Origin: Algivirga pacifica
Lineage (GTDB): Bacteria > Bacteroidota > Bacteroidia > Cytophagales > Flammeovirgaceae
DNA length: 64,000 nt
Assembly: GCF_039543525.1 (NCBI RefSeq)
Contig: NZ_BAABJX010000048.1
Location: 1 to 64,000, forward strand
Direction of reading: 5' to 3'
This document shows, in pieces, positions 8,129-15,540 of this stretch. Numbering within the stretch: position 1 is the stretch's first letter; every line of letters starts with the position of its first letter. The position numbers and the translations under genes are program-made. The notes below the pieces were generated by a model that saw only the letters and a program-made list of their open reading frames with translations, was not told where the DNA came from and searched no databases.

Positions 8129-8737
8129 TCAGTCCACTAGCTTAATCCTTTCAGGAGACATTACCGTAAGACCTAAGTCCATATGCAATTGATCGTAACT
8201 TGTACCGGGTTCAGTACCGTACTCTCTTACCCATGCACCCGGAATATGTTCCCTGATGATTGCCCTATACTTTTCAATCGATTCCTGATCGTTGAGATAT
8301 TCACTTCCTATTTTGTAGATATTCGCAGCAGTACCCCAGCTGTGAACGGATAAATGGTCTTTATTAAAAGCATGAGCTGGAGAACGATATCCTCCGTTGG
8401 AAGCAATACGTACAATCCTGCCTACTTTTTTACGGAACAGCTCCAACACGGAAGCCGTTAGTGTCACCGCAATGGGAATATATTTTGGGTATGTTTGTAG
8501 CAGTTCAGCTTCCCGAAAATCAGTCACCAAAAACTCTGCTAAATGAAAGTTCTTACTGAGCATGGTTGCTCTAGCCTCTTCATAGGAGTTTACCTCAAAA
8601 AAAAAGCGGGGTAAGCGATAGGTAAAACCTGAGGATAAGGTTACCGATTCATCGGGCTTTAATACTTCTCTATACGCTTCTGATAAAGATAATCCGTCTA
8701 CCGTTTTAACAGGAATGTTGTTGGTACAATATATCAT
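8129..8737 (-). CDS. M15-type D,D-peptidase-like protein with an altered metal site
   Basis: 202 residues. The C-terminal half matches the peptidase M15 / hedgehog-peptidase fold: SNGGYRSPAHAFN (about 113-125), then LSVHSWGTAANIY (129-141), then YDQLHMDLG (181-189). In active relatives the middle motif is SxHxxGxAxD, whose His and Asp bind zinc. Here the His is kept (H132) but Asp is replaced by Asn (N139); H185 and D187 remain. It may therefore be a binding or weakly active protein. There is no signal peptide. Its start overlaps the stop of the upstream beta-lactamase-like gene (TAATG), so the two are probably co-translated. Confidence 0.7.
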   Translation of the reverse strand: MIYCTNNIPVKTVDGLSLSEAYREVLKPDESVTLSSGFTYRLPRFFFEVNSYEEARATMLSKNFHLAEFLVTDFREAELLQTYPKYIPIAVTLTASVLELFRKKVGRIVRIASNGGYRSPAHAFNKDHLSVHSWGTAANIYKIGSEYLNDQESIEKYRAIIREHIPGAWVREYGTEPGTSYDQLHMDLGLTVMSPERIKLVD

Positions 8738-9579
8738 TATGCCATTTTTGTTTTTATGAAATTATCGTAGACCAATTTTGATAGCCTTTGAATCGCCTGA
8801 TTGCTATTCGATTCTCCTGGTATACGTTGTGTAAGGATAGCCAATGCATAGGGTTTTCTTCCTGGCAAGTAAACCAAACCAGCATCATGGGCTACCGTTG
8901 ATATTTCCCCCGTCTTGTGCGCAAACTTGGAGAGTTTCCTTATTTCAGGAGGGATACCCTTAGGGATGCCACTATTGAAACGCTGCTCTTCCAAAATGCG
9001 AATCATCGTATCGGAAAGTCTTTTAGAAAATCCTTCCGATTCTTCGATCACACGAAATAACCTCACCAATGCATTGGCCGTAATACGATTATTGATCCCA
9101 TGCTCCCACGCCAGTTCATCTTCTACGCCTCGTAATAACTCTATCCCCTGAATGTTCAGTTGCTTCAGCTTTTCCTGTATATGCTCTACGCCTACAAGGT
9201 CGATAAGGAGATTAGTAGCAAGGTTACTGCTTGTGATGATCATATGGTAAGCCAGTTCAGAAACATCCATGTTTTTCCCTAATGAGGCATATAGGGTTGC
9301 ACAGGCATCACGCCTGGTAGCTGTTTTGAAAAGGGTATTGTCCACCAGAGAAAAAAAACGATTGCGTACATGCACTTTCGAGTCCATTTCCAGGTGGCCA
9401 TCTTCTATCAGTCCAAATATTCCAGCCAAAACGCCTACTTTCATCGTACTTGCCGCATGAAAGAGCTCTTCTCCCTTATAAGTCCACGATGTCCCCGTCT
9501 CATAATCAAAGAATGCTACGGCAACTCTTTCTATTTTGGTATCGTGGATTATTTTCGATATTTGATTGTATAAATAGAT
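8737..9579 (-). CDS. Class A beta-lactamase-like serine hydrolase with a non-canonical start
   Basis: The reading frame is open from 9594 down to 8737. It encodes HAASTMKVG with the catalytic Ser-x-x-Lys, then the SxN motif in ITSSNLATN, EDELAWEHG as the omega-loop region, and AHKTGE as the KTG motif. This is a complete class A-type serine hydrolase core. The first ATG in frame (9444) is the Met of STMK itself, so starting there would remove the nucleophile. No ATG, GTG or TTG occurs between the upstream TAA (9595-9597) and that point. A strong AAAAGGAGG lies at 9585-9593, five bases before an ATC codon at 9577-9579. I take that ATC as the likely start, which gives S44 and K47. A sequencing error or decayed start is the alternative. 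No signal peptide is seen. Confidence 0.65.
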   Translation of the reverse strand: MYLYNQISKIIHDTKIERVAVAFFDYETGTSWTYKGEELFHAASTMKVGVLAGIFGLIEDGHLEMDSKVHVRNRFFSLVDNTLFKTATRRDACATLYASLGKNMDVSELAYHMIITSSNLATNLLIDLVGVEHIQEKLKQLNIQGIELLRGVEDELAWEHGINNRITANALVRLFRVIEESEGFSKRLSDTMIRILEEQRFNSGIPKGIPPEIRKLSKFAHKTGEISTVAHDAGLVYLPGRKPYALAILTQRIPGESNSNQAIQRLSKLVYDNFIKTKMA

Positions 9580-9784
9580 AGCGACCTCCTTTTGTTAGTG
9601 TTTCGTGTAAACAGAAGGTTAGTGACTCACTATTAGCCTTCTATGTTGTATATAAGGAAGATATTGGAAGGGGGGGCTTGTACCCAAAATAAGGGAAGTA
9701 TTTCCAGATAGAAGGTAGATTTACTTGGTCTATAAGGGAAATTTATTGAGGGCTAAAATAAAGATCACACAAAAGAATTTTCAG

Positions 9785-10207
9785 ATGGACAATGACAATA
9801 CAATTATTCCGTACAAAGGAGTTAACACTTTGGCGCTCAAAGAAAGTAGACATTATTACTTTAAATCTTTTAAGAACTATACTATTGAAGAGTTTTACAA
9901 AACTCCTATCTCAAAAAAGACTACTTTAAATATCCTTGAAATAGGAGTATTCATCTACTTTGATGAAAATGATTTAGCTGAAGCTATAGAGTTTAATAAT
10001 ACTCTTAATTTAACATTCAATGAGCTGGAATTATTTAAACTCGAATATTCTCTATTACTTAATGAATTCCGAGAGTTAGACAACCATCTAAAAAATGATG
10101 AATACGGTTTTACCTCCATAAAATTTGGTATTGGAGCCTATATTTCAGATCCTAACAAGTCCTTCGTAGATAGTATTATTATTTTCAGTAAAGATTATTA
10201 TAACTAA
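9785..10207 (+). CDS. Orphan AT-rich protein, uncharacterised
   Basis: 140 residues from the ATG at 9785; an in-frame TTG at 9725 is less likely. The sequence is rich in Ile, Asn, Phe and acidic residues (NTLALKESRHYYFKS, then ILEIGVFIYFDENDLAEAIEF). It has no signal peptide or membrane segment and looks like a small alpha/beta cytosolic protein. Its size, solo position and base composition, more AT-rich than its neighbours, resemble orphan immunity-type genes, but I recognise no family. A strong terminator and a repeat cluster follow. Confidence 0.55.
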   Translation: MDNDNTIIPYKGVNTLALKESRHYYFKSFKNYTIEEFYKTPISKKTTLNILEIGVFIYFDENDLAEAIEFNNTLNLTFNELELFKLEYSLLLNEFRELDNHLKNDEYGFTSIKFGIGAYISDPNKSFVDSIIIFSKDYYN

Positions 10208-10244
10208 TAATATTTAGGTACAGTATACCCAAATAGATAACAGG

Positions 10245-10278
10245 AAGGCTAACTGTAAGCAGTTAGCCTTATTTTTTT
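10245..10278 (+). terminator. Intrinsic terminator after the orphan gene
   Basis: An 11-bp perfect stem (10245-10255 with 10260-10270; AAGGCTAACTG), loop TAAG, then one A and seven Ts. It lies 38 bases after the orphan gene. A terminator with the same AAGGCTA start follows the AT-rich islet at 43033. Confidence 0.85.
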
Positions 10279-10360
10279 ACAAATAACCCTGTTTTATGGA
10301 TTGGGCGTTGTGGTATTATTATATCGATAGTGGGTAAACTGGCGACTATTCTTACGTAGT

Positions 10361-10556
10361 CCGTGGGTTAGAAACCCACGGCTAATAGATGTCACCCCTA
10401 TCGGGGTTACGTACTACCTAAACCCCGATAGGGGTGACATCACATAGGGGCGGGTTTCAATCCGTCACTATACGAAGCATAACGATTTTTTCAATCCATC
10501 AATCCATCACCAATCTCCCACTCAAACCACCCGAGCGTGGACGCTACGACCAGTGT
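10361..10556. repeat. REP-like palindrome cluster
   Basis: This 440-base gene-free stretch (10208-10647) is almost all repeats. 10361-10381 is a CCGTGGGTT hairpin with an AGA loop. 10388-10408 and 10421-10441 form a perfect 21-bp inverted repeat beginning GATGTCACCCC. 10442-10475 (CACATAGGGGCGGGTTTCAA, then TCCGTCACTATACG) and 10484-10556 (CCATCACC, then CGAGCGTGGACGCT) recur at 43134-43293. They resemble REP/BIME sequences mobilised by single-strand transposases, but no transposase is in the window. Confidence 0.8.
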
Positions 10557-10581
10557 TGTCTGAGAGACCAGTAATATCATT

Positions 10582-10649
10582 ACTCAACAGAACGAAGTTC
10601 TACTCAACGGGCGCAGCCCACTCAACCAGCCGCGTAAGCGGCCTCAACT
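10582..10649. repeat. Mini-hairpin array with ACTCAAC spacers
   Basis: Three short hairpins are joined by the spacer ACTCAAC: AGAAC-GAA-GTTCT (10589-10601), GGGC-GCA-GCCC (10609-10619) and GCCGC-GTAA-GCGGC (10629-10642). The last spacer runs into the stop codon of the aldo/keto reductase. The same plan, on a larger scale, is at 31761-31918. Confidence 0.85.
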
Positions 10650-11619
10650 ACGGTAATTCCTCTCCCCTAGCTGCGACAAACAGACTATACCACTGTGCTC
10701 TGCTCAGAGAAACATTGACTGCTTCTGCACTCGCCTTGATACGTTGTGGGTTCGTTGTTCCAATAACCGGTTGGATTTTGGCAGGGTGTTGCATCAACCA
10801 AGCCAATACAATCGCTTCTTGGCTTACACCCAGCTCCTCTGCATACTGAGCGACCAAGGCAGCTGTTTTCTGAATATGCTCTGGTTCACCACTCACGTCT
10901 CTTCCTGAGAAGATGCCTTGCGCCAAGCTGCCCCATGACTGTATTTGGATACCATTTAAGGCACAATAAGGAAGTGTTCCGGCAGCAAAGTTTACAGCCC
11001 CATGTCCTCCAGCGCCAGTGGTCACGCCCTCTTCCAGCCAAGCCAAATGCTTTAAGCTTACCTCAATCTGGTTAGCAACTAAAGGCATATCCAAAGCAGA
11101 CTGTAGGTAAGCCATTTGTGCGCCATTCATATTGGACACCCCAAACTGACGAACCTTACCGGCAGCTTTTAAGGCGTCAAATGCTTCCGCCACTTCATCG
11201 ACCTCCATCAATGGATCCGGACGGTGCAATAGCAATACTTCCAAATAGTCTGTTTGCAAACGCTTTAGGATATTCTCGACAGAAGTTGTGATCCATTCTT
11301 TGGAGAAGTCATAACGCTTCGGTCCTTTTTCATCCTCAAATCGGATTCCACACTTGGACTGCAGAGCAATCTGCCCTCTTAGGTCTGGACGCTCTTTCAA
11401 TACTTTTCCAAATGCTTCTTCGGCCTTTCCGAAGGTATAGATGTCAGCATGGTCGAAGAAGGTAATCCCTGCTTCCAAAGCAGCGTCAACCACTTCGTGC
11501 GCCAATCGAACATCAGCATCGGTCACGGGTTGGTCGTTCCATCCGCCTCCTAAGCCCATACAGCCATAAGCGATAGGACTACTCTTTACGATATACTGCT
11601 TTAAAGGATGTTTAGTCAT
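10648..11619 (-). CDS. Aldo/keto reductase
   Basis: 323 residues from the ATG at 11619; the upstream extension reads through a TA-repeat and is not protein-like. Family features are GCMGLGGGW near the N-terminus, FFDHADIYTFGKAEEAFG with the catalytic Asp and Tyr, SKCG with the lysine, LLHRPDPL with the histidine, VRQFGVSNM, and the late VIGTTNPQRI cofactor segment. The overall pattern is closest to E. coli YdhF-type NADP(H) oxidoreductases. Substrate unknown. It follows the pirin gene on the same strand, separated by a TA microsatellite and a hairpin. Confidence 0.88.
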   Translation of the reverse strand: MTKHPLKQYIVKSSPIAYGCMGLGGGWNDQPVTDADVRLAHEVVDAALEAGITFFDHADIYTFGKAEEAFGKVLKERPDLRGQIALQSKCGIRFEDEKGPKRYDFSKEWITTSVENILKRLQTDYLEVLLLHRPDPLMEVDEVAEAFDALKAAGKVRQFGVSNMNGAQMAYLQSALDMPLVANQIEVSLKHLAWLEEGVTTGAGGHGAVNFAAGTLPYCALNGIQIQSWGSLAQGIFSGRDVSGEPEHIQKTAALVAQYAEELGVSQEAIVLAWLMQHPAKIQPVIGTTNPQRIKASAEAVNVSLSRAQWYSLFVAARGEELP

Positions 11620-11633
11620 GATTATTTGGTTTA

Positions 11634-11672
11634 TATGTATATATATATATATATGCCGCACCAGGGGTGCGG
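11634..11672. repeat. TA microsatellite plus GCCGCACC hairpin
   Basis: About ten TA dinucleotides (to 11654) are followed by a CCGCACC-AGG-GGTGCGG hairpin, a short member of the family at 4149-4183. The hairpin may end transcription of the pirin gene. The TA tract lies immediately upstream of the reductase start and would fall in its leader. Confidence 0.65.
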
Positions 11673-11678
11673 TACTAC

Positions 11679-12689
11679 TTATTTTTCTTCTCGACGGCCA
11701 TCACCATATTCGGCGAATCGACCTGCTTCTTTTGGGTGAACATGATCGGCACTACTCCAGGGCCATCCACCAAACTGTGTACGCTGATAATCCATCATGG
11801 CCTGATGAATCTCTTCTTGTGAGTTCATTACAAACGGGCCATATTGTACGACAGGCTCATTAATCGGACGTCCTTGCAAAAATAAGAATTCTGAAGGCTT
11901 TTCCCCATTCTTCAACGTTACGTTTTCTTCTGGATTCAGGGCGATGATTTGCTGTACGTTAATATCTTGCTGCTCAATAGCCAATGTATCTCCTTGGTAG
12001 TAATATACTCCTCGATTGATTCCTTCCTGAGCGGCAGGAATCTCCATTTCGGCATAAGGCTCCATCTTTACGGTCCAAATTTGCACTTCATTGTTGGAAT
12101 CAGCAGCCCATGAATCAGGGTTAGGTGCGAGCGCTTTTTTTCCTTGATACTCTCCAGCAACAATATTGATAGTAGTTTTGGCGCCTTCTGTAGTTTCCAA
12201 AATTACCTCTGGAATCTCTTCTTTCCATAACATCTTATAGTGAGGAGCTACCATCTTACTTTTTCGTGGTAAGTTCAGCCATATCTGGAAAAGCTCAAAT
12301 TGATTTTCTTCTTTATTCAATAAAGGAAACATCTCGGCGTGTAATACCCCTTTTCCTGCCGTAAGCCATTGTACATCTCCATTCCCGAAGCGGCCACCTC
12401 CTCCAACAGAATCGGTATGATCAACCAGTCCTTTAGTTACAATCGTAACGGTTTCAAACCCTCTATGAGGATGTGCTGGGAAGCCTGGTACCGTGTGGCC
12501 ATGGTACATACTCCATCCATCTTTTCCTGAAAAGTCTTGCCCAATGGCTCTTCCTGCTAAAGAAACATTGGGTCCCAAGTTCTCATTTCCTCCCGGATAC
12601 TTATCCCCGTGATATGCACAGAAAATAAAGGGATTTTGTGTATCCCATGGCATTTGTAATGGCGATATGTTTAATATTTTGTTGCTCAT
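11679..12689 (-). CDS. Pirin family protein
   Basis: 336 residues with a bicupin layout. The pirin metal site is recognisable in YHGHTVPGFPAHPHRGFETVT (first 20 residues of the block shown in part: HPHRGFETVT), followed by GDVQWLTAGKGVLHAE. The second cupin has the typical C-terminal FVMNSQEEI and GGWPW segments. Pirins bind Fe and act as quercetinase-like dioxygenases or regulators; the role here is not inferable. Transcribed towards the aldo/keto reductase. Confidence 0.9.
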   Translation of the reverse strand: MSNKILNISPLQMPWDTQNPFIFCAYHGDKYPGGNENLGPNVSLAGRAIGQDFSGKDGWSMYHGHTVPGFPAHPHRGFETVTIVTKGLVDHTDSVGGGGRFGNGDVQWLTAGKGVLHAEMFPLLNKEENQFELFQIWLNLPRKSKMVAPHYKMLWKEEIPEVILETTEGAKTTINIVAGEYQGKKALAPNPDSWAADSNNEVQIWTVKMEPYAEMEIPAAQEGINRGVYYYQGDTLAIEQQDINVQQIIALNPEENVTLKNGEKPSEFLFLQGRPINEPVVQYGPFVMNSQEEIHQAMMDYQRTQFGGWPWSSADHVHPKEAGRFAEYGDGRREEK

Positions 12690-13016
12690 TTTTGATAAGT
12701 GATTAAGGTGGTTTGATCTGATAGTTCAACTGCTAATTAGAGAGAAAGTTTTAGGAATATCACAGACTCTTGATAATGAGATGACTAGTGGTCTACACAC
12801 TAAGTTTTCTGATAGAAATAAAGGGACTACTTCCAAATGGATAAAGGAGGAAGGAAGAAGGATAAAGGTATAGAAGTTTCTGGGTAATCATTATATCTTT
12901 ATTTTATGAAATATAAGCAATGAAATCTTATGCTAAAGCGTAAGATACTCTAGAGAAAATATGAAAAAAGCCTGTTTGAACTAAAGTATCAAACAAGCTT
13001 CATCGAGATTTCTCTT
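12690..13016. other. Gene-free spacer with purine tract and terminator
   Basis: 327 bases. It contains a purine-rich stretch at 12838-12870 (GGATAAAGGAGGAAGG and a degenerate second copy) complementary to the pyrimidine tract at 8097-8127. A terminator for the small gene to its right is at 12964-13000. No open frame worth calling. Confidence 0.6.
12964..13000 (-). terminator. Intrinsic terminator of the small coiled-coil gene
   Basis: Reading leftwards: AAGCTTGTTTGA (13000-12989), a nine-base loop, TCAAACAGGCTT (12979-12968), then a T-run (12968-12964). The stem is 12 bp with one mismatch. It lies 16 bases after the stop at 13017. Confidence 0.75.
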
Positions 13017-13271
13017 TTAATTTATCTTTGATATCTGATTAAAGTAATCGGTGATCTCCGCTAACATATCTTTTAAGTGCGTGGAAGAATAGTGCTGTTC
13101 TATCTGTTGCTCCATCATCAACTTTGAACGAACATCCTTAACTTTTTTCAAAAAAAGAGCTCTTCGTTCTTCTTGTTCCCTTTCTTCTATCCTTTCTCTC
13201 AGCATTTCTGTCAAATTCTGAAACTCTTCGAATACTTGTTCTTTAAGCGAAATTTTGTTTTTAACAGTCAT
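13017..13271 (-). CDS. Small coiled-coil protein, uncharacterised
   Basis: 84 residues from the ATG at 13271. A longer frame from a TTG at 13319 adds an unlikely cysteine-rich leader. Residues 8-60 are dominated by Glu, Arg, Lys and Leu in heptads (EQVFEEFQNLTEMLRERIEE), so a long helix or coiled coil is expected. The conserved-looking tail is MLAEITDYFNQISK. No signal peptide. I do not recognise a family. Codon use looks like its neighbours and it has its own terminator, so I consider it real. Confidence 0.5.
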   Translation of the reverse strand: MTVKNKISLKEQVFEEFQNLTEMLRERIEEREQEERRALFLKKVKDVRSKLMMEQQIEQHYSSTHLKDMLAEITDYFNQISKIN

Positions 13272-13473
13272 AGCAACCACCTCAATAATTTTAACACATA
13301 AATTAGGGCAGCAAAACAAGAAAAATTTAGGGCATAGCAGTTTTTGAAGGGCGCGAATATCTGCTATAAAACAGAATAATACAACTTTTATATCGGTTTA
13401 TTACATTACCTAATATCAAACTCAAGTCAGGTTTTCGTAGCCAGCTAACGGAAAAGATGATAGCGTCAAGCCT

Positions 13474-14100
13474 TTAGCTATACGTTGCCAATTCCTTACT
13501 CAAATTTTTTCTTGCTTGTTCTTCTAGCTGCTCTCGCATGACTGCCGTTTTAAATATTATCTCCATTTCTAAAAAATGCTGCAATACTTTCTTCCTTCCT
13601 GGTTGATATAAGAAATCCGGATACATGGAATATTCTTTCCGTACATTCTTCGTATAGACTTCGTACTCAGGAAAAGGCATTCCTAAAATGGCAAGATCAA
13701 AATCCAATAAGAATTGGGTATCGGTGTCTTCTTCTGAAGTTGTATGGGTTTGAGTAGCTAAGATTTGCTTTTTACATTGCTCAATTTTCTCTGTTGGATA
13801 CCCTATTTCTGTCAATCGTTTTGCTCCCAAAACAGCACTTTTCGCTTCGTTGTCTTTGCGGGTACTCTTATAGACGATATCATGGTAAAAGATCGTAAAC
13901 AGCAAAGTGTCCGGATCAATAAGTTCTACCTGATACTTCTGAGCAAAATCACTCATCTTCTGAAGATGGTGAAGATTGTGATAATGTCTGCTCTTGTGGG
14001 TATAGGCCGCTTCAATTTCATTCCACAATGATTTGATCTGGCTTTCGGAGGCGGAGTATTTGCTTAGAAGCTCATGCCAAGTGGTTTGTAAGGTGTTCAT
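13474..14100 (-). CDS. HD-superfamily predicted metal-dependent phosphohydrolase
   Basis: 208 residues. The HD signature is spread as RHYHNLHHLQKM (about 39-49), FYHDIVY with H73 and D74, and LLDFDLAILG with a later aspartate near 135. This arrangement is typical of the small stand-alone HD proteins annotated as predicted metal-dependent HD-superfamily phosphohydrolases. Nucleotide or phosphate-ester substrates are likely but unknown. It precedes the RNA-repair pair on the same strand, separated by a 300-base repeat-bearing spacer, so co-function is possible but not shown. Confidence 0.75.
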   Translation of the reverse strand: MNTLQTTWHELLSKYSASESQIKSLWNEIEAAYTHKSRHYHNLHHLQKMSDFAQKYQVELIDPDTLLFTIFYHDIVYKSTRKDNEAKSAVLGAKRLTEIGYPTEKIEQCKKQILATQTHTTSEEDTDTQFLLDFDLAILGMPFPEYEVYTKNVRKEYSMYPDFLYQPGRKKVLQHFLEMEIIFKTAVMREQLEEQARKNLSKELATYS

Positions 14101-14224
14101 ATTTTATAGGTGTTTAGTTTAGTAGTTTACCTCAGGGTATACTGGTTGTAGATTAAGAGCAGTCTGCGTTATGAATTACCATTATGCTTACCATAAACCT
14201 TACCGTGAGGCAGGGGGCTACATC

Positions 14225-14361
14225 TCAACTTAAGCTAAGTACTAGTCCTAGCGTCCTCGCTAGGACTTTAAACATAATAGGAGCGTCTACGCTCACGCTT
14301 ATAAAACCGGAGCGAGGACGCTACGACCAGTTTCTGCCTTTTTACTTTCGGCTTAAGTTGA
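14225..14361. repeat. Composite repeat bounded by 11-bp inverted repeats
   Basis: TCAACTTAAGC (14225-14235) and GCTTAAGTTGA (14351-14361) bound 115 bases that hold three hairpins of the GGTCGTAG/GAGCG type: GTCCTAGCG-TCCT-CGCTAGGAC, GAGCG-TCTA-CGCTC, and GAGCGAGGACGCTACGACC. This accounts for most of the 300-base gap 14101-14400. It could be a small non-autonomous mobile element; no target duplication is evident. Confidence 0.55.
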
Positions 14362-14400
14362 CAGCATTGGCCTATGGCATATACCTTCAGTAGTATGAAA

Positions 14401-15540
14401 TCAATTCCTCAAATAAATAATACTATACGCTTCGTCCAATGTCGGCATTTCCAAACGCCTTCTCATCTGATAAAGCTTATCTGCAGGAATCTCATCTTTC
14501 CTTCTGCTCACAATACTATCCATGTCTGATTCGACATATACCATATGCAATTGCCCCCCATAGGTTAACGCAAGTTGCTTGATCTTGGCACGTTGCTCTT
14601 GTGTCAGGGAGGTTGCGTTCCATATAAAGGATTGTTTCTTTCGACAGTACTGTTTAGCCTCCTCCAACGCTTGCTGAATCACTTTTCCTTGCCCTTTCTT
14701 ATCCTGATGGGGAATTCCTAATTTCTCACGAATAGTATCCAAGCTAACGATAGGTACATCCAACGTATTCGTATAAGTGTCTTTTCCGGATCCGGCAATG
14801 CCGCATAATAGGGTAATATTAAATGCCGTATCATCATAAATAGAAGATGGATAATCATCCTCTCCTTGAAAATACTTGAATCGACTGTGATCATTATAGA
14901 ACTGCGGCTGCTGACGATAGCAATTCATTTCTTCGGCCAGTTCCTTAAAATACTCAATTCGATCCAGCATTTCTTGCTGTCGACTCCCTATTCTACCTAT
15001 AACATCTGCCTTAGCCAATAAGTATAGCAGGTGAAGATCGATTCGAAGTGCATGCTTCAATATCAATTTATGCACCTGTTTCTTGTCAATGGCCCAAATT
15101 GGAAATCCATGTAAACGTACTAAAGCGGCAATTTCTTCCCGATATGCTATTGGAAAGTCCCATAGTAGCTCTCTCACGCGATGTTCTCCTATTTTAGCAT
15201 GTTTTGGAGAAATAATTCTTCCTTCTTCTACTTTTGTATATTCAGGTTTGGAAATGTCATGCAATAGAGTGGCTATCGATAAAACTTTCTTTTGTGTTTC
15301 ATTTAATTTTTGGTATTCATCAAAAGAAACTAATGCGCCCAACACCATTTTGGTATGTGTCCATACGTCTCCCTCCGCATGCCATTCCGGATCTTGTGGA
15401 CAAGCTTTCATTTTTTGTACCCAGTCCAGATTTTCCAGATGAGCTAGTTCTTTTGGTTTGATTTCTTCAAAGGGAAGAGGGCTCGTGTTGTAAACGCGCC
15501 CTTTTCCAGTTTTTGGTCCAGTGTTCATCTGTGGTGACAT
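14401..15540 (-). CDS. HD-Pnk: 2',3'-phosphoesterase / 5'-OH polynucleotide kinase
   Basis: 379 residues with two domains. Residues about 40-200 are an HD phosphohydrolase (DVWTHTKM, then LLHDISKPE with H94 and D95, and a helical HGFPIWAIDKK segment). Residues about 240-379 are a P-loop kinase with GIAGSGKDT at 247-255 and the conserved DTIREKLG segment. This architecture matches the characterised Runella slithyformis HD-Pnk, which removes 2',3'-cyclic phosphate or 3'-phosphate ends and phosphorylates 5'-OH ends. The start overlaps the upstream RNA ligase gene by 74 bases, so end-healing and end-sealing are encoded together. An internal Met at residue 5 is an alternative start. Confidence 0.85.
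   Translation of the reverse strand: MSPQMNTGPKTGKGRVYNTSPLPFEEIKPKELAHLENLDWVQKMKACPQDPEWHAEGDVWTHTKMVLGALVSFDEYQKLNETQKKVLSIATLLHDISKPEYTKVEEGRIISPKHAKIGEHRVRELLWDFPIAYREEIAALVRLHGFPIWAIDKKQVHKLILKHALRIDLHLLYLLAKADVIGRIGSRQQEMLDRIEYFKELAEEMNCYRQQPQFYNDHSRFKYFQGEDDYPSSIYDDTAFNITLLCGIAGSGKDTYTNTLDVPIVSLDTIREKLGIPHQDKKGQGKVIQQALEEAKQYCRKKQSFIWNATSLTQEQRAKIKQLALTYGGQLHMVYVESDMDSIVSRRKDEIPADKLYQMRRRLEMPTLDEAYSIIYLRN

Noticed and set aside
9442..9444. ATG as the start of the beta-lactamase-like gene
   Set aside because: It would remove the catalytic serine of the STMK motif and about 45 conserved-looking residues.
10553..10849. Rightward frame over the hairpin array and reductase 3' end
   Set aside because: Antisense to a clear aldo/keto reductase and composed of repeat DNA.
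11636..11654. TA microsatellite as a phase-variation switch for the reductase
   Set aside because: It is outside the coding region and a regulatory effect cannot be supported from one sequence.
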